A stretch of 64,000 nt of DNA, taken from NCBI RefSeq assembly GCF_900155915.1, contig NZ_FTPO01000002.1:310001-374000 (forward strand). Reading direction: 5' to 3'. Origin of the DNA: Microbacterium sp. RU33B. GTDB lineage: Bacteria > Actinomycetota > Actinomycetes > Actinomycetales > Microbacteriaceae. Of this stretch, positions 42,989 through 51,757 are shown piece after piece. Made by a program: the position numbers and the translations under genes. Positions within the stretch are counted from its first letter, which is position 1; every line of letters begins with the position of its first letter. A model generated the notes under the pieces. It saw nothing but the letters and a program-made list of their open reading frames with translations. It ran no database searches and was not told the origin of the DNA.

Positions 42989-44251
42989 TCAGGCCTCCTC
43001 GCTGCCGTCGCCCGCCGGCGCGGAGGACACCGCGAAGACATCGGCCGCGGCCTCGACGCCACCGCCGACCGGAACGGCCGCGCCGAAGCGGCGCAGCACG
43101 GCTTCGAGGGCGACGAGGGTCGTGAGCACGGCGTCCTTGCGGGCGTTGTAGCCCATCGTCCCGATGCGCCATACGCGGCCGTGGAGCGGCCCGAACGACG
43201 TGCCGATCTCGATGCCGAAGTCCTCCAGCATCGCCTGGCGGGCCGCATCCCCGGGCACGCCGCCCGGGATCTCGACGGCGACGACGTTGCTCATCTTGTG
43301 CGCGAGATCGCCGAACGTGGCGAGCCCCATGCCCTGCACGCCGGCGAGCATCGCGGCGCCCGCCACCCGGTGACGCTCGATGACGGCATCCCGCCCCTCG
43401 AGCAGCAGCACGCGCGCGCACTCGCGCGCGGCGTACAGCATCGACGTCGCCTCGGTGTGGTGGTTGAGGCGGCGCGGACCCCAGTAGTCGAGGATCATGC
43501 CGAGGTCGAAGTAGTTCGAGCGCACGAAGTCGGCCGCCGACGGATCGCCGGGTTCGCGGATGCCGGCCTCCACCTTCTTGCGGGACTGCACGACCTCCAC
43601 CGCTCGGGGCGAGAGTGTGAGCGGCGCCGACCCCGAGGGTCCGCCGAGGCACTTCTGCAGTCCGGCCGTCGCGGCATCCAGTCCCCAGGCATCCGCCTCG
43701 AACGCGTTGCCGCCGAGTGAGGCCGTGGCGTCGCTGTAGAACAGCACGCCGTGCCGGGCGCACACCTCCCCGATCTCCTCGAGCGGCTGGAGCATCGTGG
43801 TCGACGTGTCGCCCTGCACGAGTGCGAGCAGCGTCGGCTTCACGCGGACGATCGCCTCCTCGATCACGGATGCCGGGAACACCTGCCCCCACTCCGTCTC
43901 GATGGTGTGCACCTCGGCCATCGCGCGTTCGGCGATCTCGGCGAGCAGGTGGCCGAAGCGTCCGAAGACGGGGACGAGCACCCGGTCGCCCGGGCGCACG
44001 AGCGAGATGATGGCGGCCTCGATGCCGGCACGCGACGTGCCGTCGACGAGCACGGTCGCCTCGTTGCCGGTGGCCCACACCGCACGGTAGAGCTCCTGCG
44101 TCTCGGACATCGCACCCGTCATGAACGGGTCGTACTGGCCGACGAGCGGCGCCGACATGGCACGGAGAACGCTCGGATACGCGCCGATCGGACCGGGGCC
44201 CATGAGCAGGCGGGCAGGCGGGTCGATGGGCCCGGGGAGGGTGGTCGGCAT
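42989..44251 (-). CDS. pucG: (S)-ureidoglycine-glyoxylate aminotransferase, PucG-like
   Basis: 420 residues, class V PLP aminotransferase of the alanine-glyoxylate type: LLMGPGPIGAYPSVLRAM at the start, EATVLVDGTSRAGIEAAI, SDATASLGGNAFEADAWGLD, and Lys200 in GLQKCLGGPSGSAPL as the Schiff-base lysine. In B. subtilis PucG converts ureidoglycine plus glyoxylate to oxalurate plus glycine. Placement between allC and the amidase fusion fits that role; serine/alanine-glyoxylate transamination is the alternative. Its ATG shares one base with the upstream stop (TGATG). Confidence 0.87.
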   Translation of the reverse strand: MPTTLPGPIDPPARLLMGPGPIGAYPSVLRAMSAPLVGQYDPFMTGAMSETQELYRAVWATGNEATVLVDGTSRAGIEAAIISLVRPGDRVLVPVFGRFGHLLAEIAERAMAEVHTIETEWGQVFPASVIEEAIVRVKPTLLALVQGDTSTTMLQPLEEIGEVCARHGVLFYSDATASLGGNAFEADAWGLDAATAGLQKCLGGPSGSAPLTLSPRAVEVVQSRKKVEAGIREPGDPSAADFVRSNYFDLGMILDYWGPRRLNHHTEATSMLYAARECARVLLLEGRDAVIERHRVAGAAMLAGVQGMGLATFGDLAHKMSNVVAVEIPGGVPGDAARQAMLEDFGIEIGTSFGPLHGRVWRIGTMGYNARKDAVLTTLVALEAVLRRFGAAVPVGGGVEAAADVFAVSSAPAGDGSEEA

Positions 44252-45858
44252 CAGGACTCCGATCGATCGGCGACGAGGGCGGCGAGGCGTCGCGCGAGGC
44301 GGACGAGGGCGATGTCGGTGCCGGCGCGCGAGACCAGGCACACGCCCACCGGCGCGGATCCGCGCGACGCCGCGACGCTCAGCAGCGGCACCGACACGGC
44401 GGGAAGGCCCGCGATGGCGGCGGGGGTGGTCATGCGCAGCGTGGCCTGCCGGACGGCGTCGACGCGCTCGCCCCGCGCGGTGCGCAGCGGAGCGGGGCCG
44501 GGAACGGTCGGCAGGATGAGCACGGCGTCGCGGACGAACCCGGTGAGCTGCTCGCGGAGCGGATCGAGGGCGTCGCGGGCGGCGGCCTCCTGCGGCGCGG
44601 TGACGGCGGCGGCGAGCCGGAAGCGCTCGGCGACGGCGGGTCCGACCGCGCCGGGGTGCTCGCGCAGCCAGGCGCCGTTGTTGCGCCACGCCTCGGCGGC
44701 CTGCACCGTGCGGAAGGGCTCGTAGTACGCGTCGAGGTCTCCCAGCGAAATCCGCGTGAGGCGCGGGGCGTCGTCGCGCGCTGCGAGCCGCGTCAGCAGC
44801 GCGTCGAACGCCGCCCGGGTCGCCGGCTCGCACGCGGCGAGCGCCTCGTCGGGCACGAGGAGGCGCCACGGCAGGTCGGTCGCGGACTCGCCGAGGACGC
44901 TCTCGGTCGAATCCGACCCGTCGTAGCTGAGGCACCAGTCCACGACGCGCTGCAGCGTCGCGCCGTCGCGGGTGAGCCACCCGACCGTGTCGAAGCTCTG
45001 CGCGAGCGGCAGCAGGCCCTGGCGCGGCACGAGGCCGTGCGTCGTGCGCAGACCCCACAGGCCCTGATACGACGCGGGCACCCGCACCGACCCGGCGGTG
45101 TCGGTCGCGAGGGCGACGTCGGCCTGCCCGGCGGCGACGGCGGATGCCGGTCCGCTCGACGAGCCGCCGGGGAGCGCGCCGGGCACGGCTCCATTCGGAG
45201 GAGTCCCGTAGTGCACGTTGTCGCCGGCGATCGAGTACGCGAACTCGTCGGTGCGGGCGATGCCGCGCAGCGAGGCTCCGCCTCGCAGCAGGTCGCTGAC
45301 GGCCGGCGCGGTCGTGGTCTCGGCCCGAGCGGAGTCGAGATACGCCGGGTTGCCGGCGCCGATGCGGTAGCCCTTGATCGCGAAGACATCCTTCACCGCC
45401 ACGGTCAGGCCCGCCAGCGGTCCCTCCCACGCGCCCTGCCACAGCGGGTCGCCCACCGTCCGCCACACCGACCGGTCGAACGCGGCGGCCCGCGGAGTGA
45501 CGTGTGCGGCCGTGATGAGCCAGCGCCCGTCGATCCGCTGCCAGAGCTGGGTCTGCAGTCCGGTGCCGCCGCCGGCGTAGCGCGACACCGACACGAGCAG
45601 CGCGGCATCCGGTCCGAGCGGACGGTACTCGACGCGCTCGATGCTCCGCGACGGCACTCCGCCGCGCAGGCCGCGGAACGCGCTGATCGCATCGTGGCCG
45701 ACGAGGAGCCCGGCGGCATCGCCGCGCAGGGTCTGCGGTCCGGGCGCGAAGAACGCGTCGAGGGTGTCGACGTCGTTCGAGAGGATCGCGCGCTCGTAGT
45801 CGTCGAACGCCGTGAACAGGTCGGCGGGGATGCCGTCGGGGATGCCGTGCTCAGTCAC
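44251..45858 (-). CDS. AtzH-like domain fused to amidase-signature hydrolase (candidate oxalurate hydrolase)
   Basis: 535 residues. Residues 10-125 are an AtzH/HpxZ-like (DUF3225, SnoaL-fold) domain: DDYERAILSNDVDTLDAFF, GLQTQLWQRIDGRWLITAAHV. Residues 145-535 are an amidase-signature enzyme with the full Lys-cisSer-Ser triad: Lys156, Ser233 (GGSSSG) and Ser257 (DTAGSVRVPAS). In Klebsiella hpx clusters, HpxZ (DUF3225) and the amidase HpxY are separate proteins tied to oxalurate use; in cyanuric acid degradation AtzH and AtzE are the relatives. No AtzG/HpxX partner is seen. Start GTG 45858 overlaps the upstream stop by 8 bases. Substrate is inferred from its neighbour PucG. Confidence 0.85.
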   Translation of the reverse strand: MTEHGIPDGIPADLFTAFDDYERAILSNDVDTLDAFFAPGPQTLRGDAAGLLVGHDAISAFRGLRGGVPSRSIERVEYRPLGPDAALLVSVSRYAGGGTGLQTQLWQRIDGRWLITAAHVTPRAAAFDRSVWRTVGDPLWQGAWEGPLAGLTVAVKDVFAIKGYRIGAGNPAYLDSARAETTTAPAVSDLLRGGASLRGIARTDEFAYSIAGDNVHYGTPPNGAVPGALPGGSSSGPASAVAAGQADVALATDTAGSVRVPASYQGLWGLRTTHGLVPRQGLLPLAQSFDTVGWLTRDGATLQRVVDWCLSYDGSDSTESVLGESATDLPWRLLVPDEALAACEPATRAAFDALLTRLAARDDAPRLTRISLGDLDAYYEPFRTVQAAEAWRNNGAWLREHPGAVGPAVAERFRLAAAVTAPQEAAARDALDPLREQLTGFVRDAVLILPTVPGPAPLRTARGERVDAVRQATLRMTTPAAIAGLPAVSVPLLSVAASRGSAPVGVCLVSRAGTDIALVRLARRLAALVADRSES

Positions 45859-46942
45859 GGTCGACCCCCGCGAAGTCGGCCTCGCGGATACGGGCGTGCA
45901 CGCCGCACACGATGTCGACCACCTGGGAGATGTCGAAGTCTGTGGCCGCCGACAGATACGCATAGGCGAGGTGCTCGTCCATGCCGTAGCGCGCCTGCAG
46001 GAGGTCGAGCGCCGCGCGGACGCACCTCCTCATCGCCTCGCCGAGGTCGGGGTCGAGGCCGGTGGGCACGAGGTACTCGTCGGTGCGCACCAGAGGTCCG
46101 AGCACGTCGCCGAACTCGGCGAGCGCCTCGGTTCGCGGCACGACCTCGAAGCGGAGGGTCGCGCGCAGCGACGCCTCCAGCGCCGTGAGGGCGACCTCTC
46201 CGTCGCCCTGGGCGAAGTGCGGATCGCCGACGTACGCGAGGGCGCCGGCCACCTGAACGGGCAGGTACAGCGCGCTCCCCTCGACGAGCAGCTTGATGTC
46301 GATGTTCCCGCCGTGCGCGCCGGGCGGCACCGAGTGCGGCCGCTCGGATCCGGCGACCGCCACCCCCATCGTGCCGAGGAACGGCGCGAGCGGGAACTCC
46401 ACCACCCGGTCGCCGCCCTCGACGACCGGGAGCACTCCCACGACCTCCCCGCCGCGCTCCTCGACGGGCGTGAAGACGCTGACGGTGCGCCCCGACCGCG
46501 GCAGCACCCCCACCAGCGCGCCCTTGCCGTGCCGGTTCGAGATCACGCCGTACGGCACCCGCGGCTCGAGCCGCACGACGGTGATCTTCAGCAGGTCGCC
46601 GGGCGCGGCATCCGTCACGTGCACCGGGCCCGTGACGACGTGCGGTCCGTCGCCGGCCGGGTCGCGCGAGAGGGCGGCCGCGATCTCGATCGCGTCGGCG
46701 AGCACGTGGTCTGCCGGGACGCCGTGCGCACCGAAGAAGGCGGCCGGATCCTTCCCCTGGTCCTCCAGGATGCCCTCGTGGCTCACGGTGTCGATCGTCA
46801 CGGTGTCGCCGGAGGCGATCGTCAGCACCGGCGCATCGTCGGCGCACGGCAGACGTCCCCACAGGACGGTCGCGGGCGAGGCCGGGAGGTAGTGGTCGCC
46901 CGCGACGGCTCCGATGCCGGGCTGCAGGATGGTGGGGGTCAT
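45851..46942 (-). CDS. Acetamidase/formamidase family protein
   Basis: 363 residues, FmdA/AmdA family: WGRLPCADDAPVLTIASGDTVTIDTVSHEGI at the start, TGPVHVTDAAPGDLLKITVVRLEP, GGNIDIKLLVEGSALYLPVQVAGALAYVGDPHFAQGDGEV in the core (family hallmark metal-site region). These Zn enzymes hydrolyse short amides. In this operon, between allantoinase and the amidase fusion, oxamate or another terminal amide of purine breakdown is a reasonable guess; formamide is the alternative. Starts 33 bases after allantoinase. Confidence 0.87.
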   Translation of the reverse strand: MTPTILQPGIGAVAGDHYLPASPATVLWGRLPCADDAPVLTIASGDTVTIDTVSHEGILEDQGKDPAAFFGAHGVPADHVLADAIEIAAALSRDPAGDGPHVVTGPVHVTDAAPGDLLKITVVRLEPRVPYGVISNRHGKGALVGVLPRSGRTVSVFTPVEERGGEVVGVLPVVEGGDRVVEFPLAPFLGTMGVAVAGSERPHSVPPGAHGGNIDIKLLVEGSALYLPVQVAGALAYVGDPHFAQGDGEVALTALEASLRATLRFEVVPRTEALAEFGDVLGPLVRTDEYLVPTGLDPDLGEAMRRCVRAALDLLQARYGMDEHLAYAYLSAATDFDISQVVDIVCGVHARIREADFAGVDRD

Positions 46943-46975
46943 GTTCTCAGTGAATCCGATCGTCGGGCGATCCGC

Positions 46976-48352
46976 TCACACCGCGGCGCGGACGGGAGCG
47001 GAGAGGAGGCGTCCGGTGGCGGGACCGCGGAACCACGGCGCCTCGCCGGCGCCGCCCTCGCTGGCGTCGAAGACGGACTGGCCGTGCAGCCACGTGCGAC
47101 GCACGCGCCCGGCGAATTCGCGGCCGTCGTAGGCCGTGATCGGGTTGCGGTGCCGCAGGCGTCGCGCATCGACCGTCATCGCATCATCCAGGCCGAACAC
47201 CGTGAGGTGCGCCGGCGCGCCGACCGCGATGACCCCGGCGCCGTCGAGCCCCGCGACGCGGGCCGGCCCGGTGGTGAACAGCGGCACGATCACCTCGAGC
47301 GGGATGCCGCGTCGCCGCGCCTCGGTCCACACCGCGGAGAACCCCACCTGCAGACCGGCGATCCCACCCCACGCGAGGCCGAAGTCGCCGTCGCCGGTCG
47401 TCTTCAGATCGACCGTGCTCGGAGAGTGGTCGGTGACGATCGCGTCGATCGTGCCGTCGAGGATGCCGCCCCACAGCAGGTCGCGGTTGGAGGCCTCGCG
47501 GATCGGCGGGCAGCATTTGAACTCGCTCGCCCCGTCGGGGATCTCCTCCGCGGCGATCGTCAGGTAGTGCGGGCAGGTCTCGACGGTGAGGGCGACCCCG
47601 TCGGCCTTCGCCGCGGCGATCGCGGGGAGCGCACGGGCATCGCTCAGATGCAGGATGTGGGCGCGGGCGCCGGTGCGCCGCGCCGCGTCGATCACGGCGT
47701 CGATCGCCGACTGCTCGCTGGCCGCGGGGCGCGACGCCAGGAAGGCATCGTAGGAGCGCCCCAGCGGTCCGTCGGCCGCCAGGAGCGCCGGGTCTTCGGC
47801 GTGCACGATGAGTCGGGAGCCGAGCGCGGCGATCTCGGTCATCGCGGCGAGGAGCTGCGCGCGGTCGAGGTGCGGGAACTCGTCCACGCCGGACGGCGAG
47901 AGGAAGCACTTGAACCCGAAGACGCCGGCCGCGTGGAGAGGGGCGAGGGCGCCGAGGTTGTCGGGCACGGCCCCGCCCCAGAATCCGACGTCGACGAAGG
48001 CCGACGGCGCGGCCGCCGCCTTCTTGATCGCGAGCGCCTCGGCCGTGGTGGTCGGCGGCAGGGAGTTGAGCGGCATGTCGACGATGGTGGTCACCCCGCC
48101 GGCCGCCGCGGCGAGCGTCGCCGAGGTGAACCCCTCCCACTCCGTGCGGCCCGGCTCGTTGACGTGCACGTGGGAGTCGACGAGCCCGGGGAGCAGAACG
48201 GCGTCGTCGGGCACCACGACCGCCCGACGCGCGGCGCCCGACACGGGGCCGACCGCGACGACCACCCCGTCCTCGACGCGGATCTGCGCGGGCTGGAACC
48301 GCCCGTCGATCCACGCACGTGCGGCCCGTACGGTCAGTGACGATCGCGACAC
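46976..48352 (-). CDS. allB: Allantoinase
   Basis: 458-residue cyclic amidohydrolase. LLPGLVDSHVHVNEPGRTEWEGF carries the HxH metal motif with the NEPGR.EWEG signature specific to allantoinases. Further: GFKCFLSPSGVDEFPHLD with the bridging lysine, IVHAEDPALL, AHILHLSDARALPAI and VTDHSPS with the catalytic Asp. Opens (S)-allantoin to allantoate. 178 bases separate it from the racemase gene upstream; they hold a large inverted repeat. Confidence 0.95.
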   Translation of the reverse strand: MSRSSLTVRAARAWIDGRFQPAQIRVEDGVVVAVGPVSGAARRAVVVPDDAVLLPGLVDSHVHVNEPGRTEWEGFTSATLAAAAGGVTTIVDMPLNSLPPTTTAEALAIKKAAAAPSAFVDVGFWGGAVPDNLGALAPLHAAGVFGFKCFLSPSGVDEFPHLDRAQLLAAMTEIAALGSRLIVHAEDPALLAADGPLGRSYDAFLASRPAASEQSAIDAVIDAARRTGARAHILHLSDARALPAIAAAKADGVALTVETCPHYLTIAAEEIPDGASEFKCCPPIREASNRDLLWGGILDGTIDAIVTDHSPSTVDLKTTGDGDFGLAWGGIAGLQVGFSAVWTEARRRGIPLEVIVPLFTTGPARVAGLDGAGVIAVGAPAHLTVFGLDDAMTVDARRLRHRNPITAYDGREFAGRVRRTWLHGQSVFDASEGGAGEAPWFRGPATGRLLSAPVRAAV

Positions 48353-48450
48353 ATCGACTCCTTGCTCGGATGCTCAGCCTGACGCATGCGGGTGACGGGT
48401 CCGTGACCACGCGTTTCCGGGGTGTGAACGGTGCCGCCCCTGCCCGCCCG

Positions 48451-48540
48451 CGGTGCGTGACTCCGCAAGAACGCCGACGGCTCGGCGGGTCGGGCGGGCG
48501 ACACGCGGCGCGCACGCCGTTCCTGAGGAGTCACGCACCG
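48451..48540. repeat. 90-base inverted-repeat element before allantoinase
   Basis: Terminal 14-bp perfect inverted repeats: cggtgcgtgactcc (48451-48464) and ggagtcacgcaccg (48527-48540). Extended arms match at about 23 of 26 positions. The right arm overlaps the last codons and stop of the racemase gene. REP- or MITE-like, or a terminator splitting the operon. Confidence 0.6.
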
Positions 48541-49256
48541 GCGAACCCCGCCAGCGCCGCACGCCGCGGCGGCAGCGCGTACTCGTCGCGCTTGCTCGTG
48601 CCCACGCCCATCCGCACCATCGCCGTCGCCAGGCCCACGGCTGCGCCGACGCCGTCGATCACCGGGACGCCCACCCGCACCGCCAGGGTCTGGCAGAGAT
48701 CCGTCATTCCGGCGCAGCCCAGCACGATGACATCCGCTCCGCCGGCGACGGCCTCGGCGCACAGCCGGGCGATCGTCTCGAACGACGCCGACGACGTGTC
48801 CTCGAGGTCGAGCACCGGGATGCCCGACCCGGCAAGCGAGGCGCAGGCCCGCGTCATCCCGTAGCGCTCGAGCAGGTCCTGCGCCCGCCCGAGCGTGCGG
48901 GTGAGGGTCGTGACGACGCCGAACGACCGCCCCGACAGGGTCGCGACGTGCATCGCGGCCTCGGCGATGCCGATCACGGGCACGTCGACGAGTTCGCGGG
49001 CCGCGTCCAGACCCGGATCGCCGAAGCACGCGATCACGTAGGCGTCGCTCCCGCCCGCAAGGAGGTCGCGCTCGACCAGGTCGAGCACCGCTGCGGCCGC
49101 GAACACCTCGTCGACGTGGCTCTCGATCGCGTCGGGTCCGGCATCCGGGCACACCGCGCTGATCTCGACGTCGGGTCCGGCCACCTCCCGGGCGGCGGCC
49201 GCGACCTTCGCGGTCATCGCCCGGGAGGTGTTCGGGTTGAGGAGCGTGATCCTCAC
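48531..49256 (-). CDS. Asp/Glu/hydantoin racemase family, probable allantoin racemase
   Basis: 241 residues. Begins MRITLLNPNTSRAMTAKVAAAAREV; the two catalytic cysteines are Cys77 (VIACFGDPGLDAAREL) and Cys181 (VIVLGCAGMTDL). Members interconvert hydantoin or allantoin enantiomers without cofactor; HpxA in Klebsiella is the allantoin racemase. Placement after an NCS1 permease and before allantoinase supports allantoin. GTG 49256 overlaps the permease stop (GTGA). Confidence 0.88.
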   Translation of the reverse strand: MRITLLNPNTSRAMTAKVAAAAREVAGPDVEISAVCPDAGPDAIESHVDEVFAAAAVLDLVERDLLAGGSDAYVIACFGDPGLDAARELVDVPVIGIAEAAMHVATLSGRSFGVVTTLTRTLGRAQDLLERYGMTRACASLAGSGIPVLDLEDTSSASFETIARLCAEAVAGGADVIVLGCAGMTDLCQTLAVRVGVPVIDGVGAAVGLATAMVRMGVGTSKRDEYALPPRRAALAGFAGA

Positions 49257-50905
49257 GCCTTCTCCTGCGTCACGACGGGGATCTCGGCCGAGATCGGCGA
49301 CGGCTCGGAGGCGGGGGTCGCCGCCGCGCCGTCGAGGGTGCCGTCGGAGATCCCGTCGGTCTCGCCCTCGAACGTGGGCACCTGCGGGTCGAGCTTCTCG
49401 AACAGCACGAACAGCCCGTAGCCGAGGGCGCACCCGATGAACCACGTGAAGTTGCCGATCCACGACATGTCGAACAGTCCCATGTCGGCGAAGGTCTTCG
49501 GCAGCACCGCGAGCAGGATCGTCGGGATCCCCGCCCACAGCAGCGTCTTCATGGCGTTGGGGTTGTAGCCGTTCTTGTACCAGTACGGACCGGTCTCCGA
49601 CATCGTGAACATCTCGTCGGTCTTGATGCGCTGGCGGGCGGCGACGTAGTAGCCCGCGATCAGCAGGCCGAACAGGGGCCCGATGAGGGCGGCCAGCACG
49701 CCGAGCGAGTAGTGGATGGCCGTCGCGTTCGAATACCAGTTCCACGGCAGCAGGAACACCGAGCCGACCGCGGCGATCATGCCGCCCATGCGCCACGAGA
49801 TCTTCTGCGGCGCGACGTTGGAGAAGTCGAAGGCCGGCGAGATGAAGTTGGCCACGATGTTGATGCCCACCGTCGCCGTGACGAACGTCAGGCCGCCGAG
49901 CAGGATCGCGAACGGGGTGTCGATCGCCTCGACCGTGTGGATGGGATCGAGGATGAGCTCGCCGAACACCGGCAGCGTGGCGGCCGCAGTGAGCACGGTG
50001 AGGATCGAGAAGAACAGGAAGTTGACCGGGAGACCCCAGAAGTTGCCCTTCTTCACCGCCGCGAACGACTTCCCGTAGCGCGCGAAGTCGCCGAAGTTCA
50101 GCATGGGCCCGGAGAAGTAGGCCACCACGATGCCGACGGCCATCGCCATGAGCCCGATCGTGCCCCAGAAGTCGTGCGGAGCCTGGTTCGGGTCGGAGAG
50201 GTTGAAGTCGATGTTCTCCCACCCCGCCTGCGACACGAGGTAGACCGCGAGGGCGATCATGACGACGTAGACCGCCGGTCCCGCCCAGTCGATGAAGCGC
50301 CGGATGACCTCCATGCCGTTCCAGAACAGCGCGACCTGGGCGACCCAGAGGATCGCGTACGAGATCCAGCCGAGGGCCGAGAGCCCCAGGAATCCGACAT
50401 CGAGCAGCGCCTCGGAGCCGGGGATGAACTTCAGGAAGATGATGTTGAGCGACTGCGCGGCGAGGAACGTCTGCACGCCGTACCAGGCGATCGCGATGAT
50501 GCCCCGGATGATGGCGGGGATGTTGGCGCCCTTGACGCCGAAGATCGCGCGGTTGACGACCGGGTAGGGCACCCCGGTCTTCTGGCTCGGCTTGGCGACG
50601 AGGTTCGTGAACACCTGCACGATCACGATGCCGACGATCAGCGCGACGAGCACCTGCCACGCCGCGATGCCGAGGGCGAACAGCGAGCCTGCGGTCACAT
50701 AGCCGCCGACCGAGTGCACGTCCGACATCCAGAACGCGAAGATGTTGTACCAGGTCCACTTCTGCTTCTTCAGCGGAGCGAGGTCTTCGTTGGCGAGCCG
50801 GGGATCGTACTCCGGCTTCATGTTGCCGCCGCCGACCGGGTGACCGGCGGCCTCGACGATGTCGTGCGGACCCGTGAGGTCCGCGGGGGCGGGTGTGGTT
50901 GTCAT
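49253..50905 (-). CDS. NCS1 family permease, allantoin/hydantoin type (PucI-like)
   Basis: 550 residues, 12 helices in the LeuT fold: LAPLKKQKWTWYNIFAFWMSDVHSVGGYVTAGSLFALG (helix 1 with the NCS1 signature), NLVAKPSQKTGVPYPVVNRAIFGVKGANIPAIIRG, GPMLNFGDFARYGKS. Sodium- or proton-coupled uptake of allantoin, hydantoin or purines. First gene of the leftward catabolic operon and divergent from the cupin regulator, sharing a 186-base region with two operators. Confidence 0.92.
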   Translation of the reverse strand: MTTTPAPADLTGPHDIVEAAGHPVGGGNMKPEYDPRLANEDLAPLKKQKWTWYNIFAFWMSDVHSVGGYVTAGSLFALGIAAWQVLVALIVGIVIVQVFTNLVAKPSQKTGVPYPVVNRAIFGVKGANIPAIIRGIIAIAWYGVQTFLAAQSLNIIFLKFIPGSEALLDVGFLGLSALGWISYAILWVAQVALFWNGMEVIRRFIDWAGPAVYVVMIALAVYLVSQAGWENIDFNLSDPNQAPHDFWGTIGLMAMAVGIVVAYFSGPMLNFGDFARYGKSFAAVKKGNFWGLPVNFLFFSILTVLTAAATLPVFGELILDPIHTVEAIDTPFAILLGGLTFVTATVGINIVANFISPAFDFSNVAPQKISWRMGGMIAAVGSVFLLPWNWYSNATAIHYSLGVLAALIGPLFGLLIAGYYVAARQRIKTDEMFTMSETGPYWYKNGYNPNAMKTLLWAGIPTILLAVLPKTFADMGLFDMSWIGNFTWFIGCALGYGLFVLFEKLDPQVPTFEGETDGISDGTLDGAAATPASEPSPISAEIPVVTQEKA

Positions 50906-50996
50906 GGCAGTACCTTCCAGGTGGGGAGCCGAACGGCTCCTCGGGTCATGGGATGGAAGACCTCGACGTGGAGTCCGCGGCCTGGTGGTGCTTGAT

Positions 50997-51066
50997 GTGA
51001 AGCTATTGGTTCACCTTCGCGTGCGGATTTCTGCCGTGTAACGCCTGTGTGAAGTTCCCCCTTCAC
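50997..51066. promoter_or_regulatory. Twin GTGAA-N8-TTCAC operators between NCS1 operon and XRE-cupin gene
   Basis: Two 18-base dyads with identical arms and spacing: 50997-51014 and 51049-51066, starts 52 bases apart (about 5 turns). The right one covers the -35 of the regulator gene (-10 at 51080-51085). The left one overlaps a possible minus-strand -10 (AATAGCT) of the permease operon. The likely binder is the adjacent XRE-cupin protein. Confidence 0.65.
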
Positions 51067-51079
51067 GATTCGCGTCTCT

Positions 51080-51085
51080 TATGAT
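51080..51085 (+). promoter_or_regulatory. -10 hexamer TATGAT, leaderless promoter of XRE-cupin gene
   Basis: Six bases before ATG 51092. Confidence 0.55.
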
Positions 51086-51091
51086 CGGGAC

Positions 51092-51706
51092 ATGCCCGAA
51101 GCCGTCGCCGAGCCCGCCCGCCTGGACGCCTCGGGCGACGTCGGCGCACGCCTGCGCGAACTGCGCAAGCAGCAGGGGATGCCGGGTCGGGCCCTCGCCG
51201 ACAAGCTCGGCATCTCGGCGAGCGCCGTGTCGCAGATCGAGCGCGGCGTGCTGCAGCCCAGCGTGTCGCGCCTCATCGCGATCACCGACGCGCTCGGCGT
51301 CCCCCTCGCCGCCGTCTTCGACGCGCGCGCCGACCCCGTCGCCGAGGCCCAGGCGGCGGCCGGCGGCTTCGCGTTGCAGCGGGCGGATCACTCCTCGGCC
51401 GTCGTGCTCGACAGCGGCATCACGTTCCGTCGCCTGTCGCCCGGGCGCACGCCGGGCGTCGACTACTTCGAATCGACCTATCCGCCCGGCGCCACCGCGC
51501 ACGCCGAGACGGAGCTGTTCACGCACGACGGCTACGAGGTGGGCACGATGATCTCCGGCGAGCTGACGATCGACTTCGACGACGAGCGCGTCGTCCTGCG
51601 GCCCGGCGACGCGATCAGCTTCCCGTGCTCGCATCCGCATCGCATCCACAACACCGGCTCCGAGGACGCCGTCGCGCAGTGGCTCATCGTGCACGCCGAC
51701 CGCTGA
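51092..51706 (+). CDS. XRE-family regulator with cupin sensor domain
   Basis: 204 residues. HTH (about 18-72): VGARLRELRKQQGMPGRALADKLGISASAVSQIERGVLQPSVSRLIAITDALGVPLAAVF. Cupin-2 domain (about 125-200): YPPGATAHAETELFTHDGYEVGTMISGELTIDFDDERVVLRPGDAISFPCSHPHRIHNTG. Such proteins often control catabolic operons and sense a small metabolite in the cupin. Leaderless ATG 51092. Divergent from the allantoin operon and upstream of the uricase genes, so it probably governs both sides. Confidence 0.92.
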   Translation: MPEAVAEPARLDASGDVGARLRELRKQQGMPGRALADKLGISASAVSQIERGVLQPSVSRLIAITDALGVPLAAVFDARADPVAEAQAAAGGFALQRADHSSAVVLDSGITFRRLSPGRTPGVDYFESTYPPGATAHAETELFTHDGYEVGTMISGELTIDFDDERVVLRPGDAISFPCSHPHRIHNTGSEDAVAQWLIVHADR

Positions 51707-51745
51707 TCGTGCCCACACCGTAATCCCGGGGAAATCCGCCGGGGC

Positions 51746-51751
51746 TAGCCT
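51746..51751 (+). promoter_or_regulatory. -10 hexamer TAGCCT, leaderless promoter of OHCU decarboxylase operon
   Basis: Six bases before ATG 51758. Confidence 0.55.
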
Positions 51752-51757
51752 CGCCCC

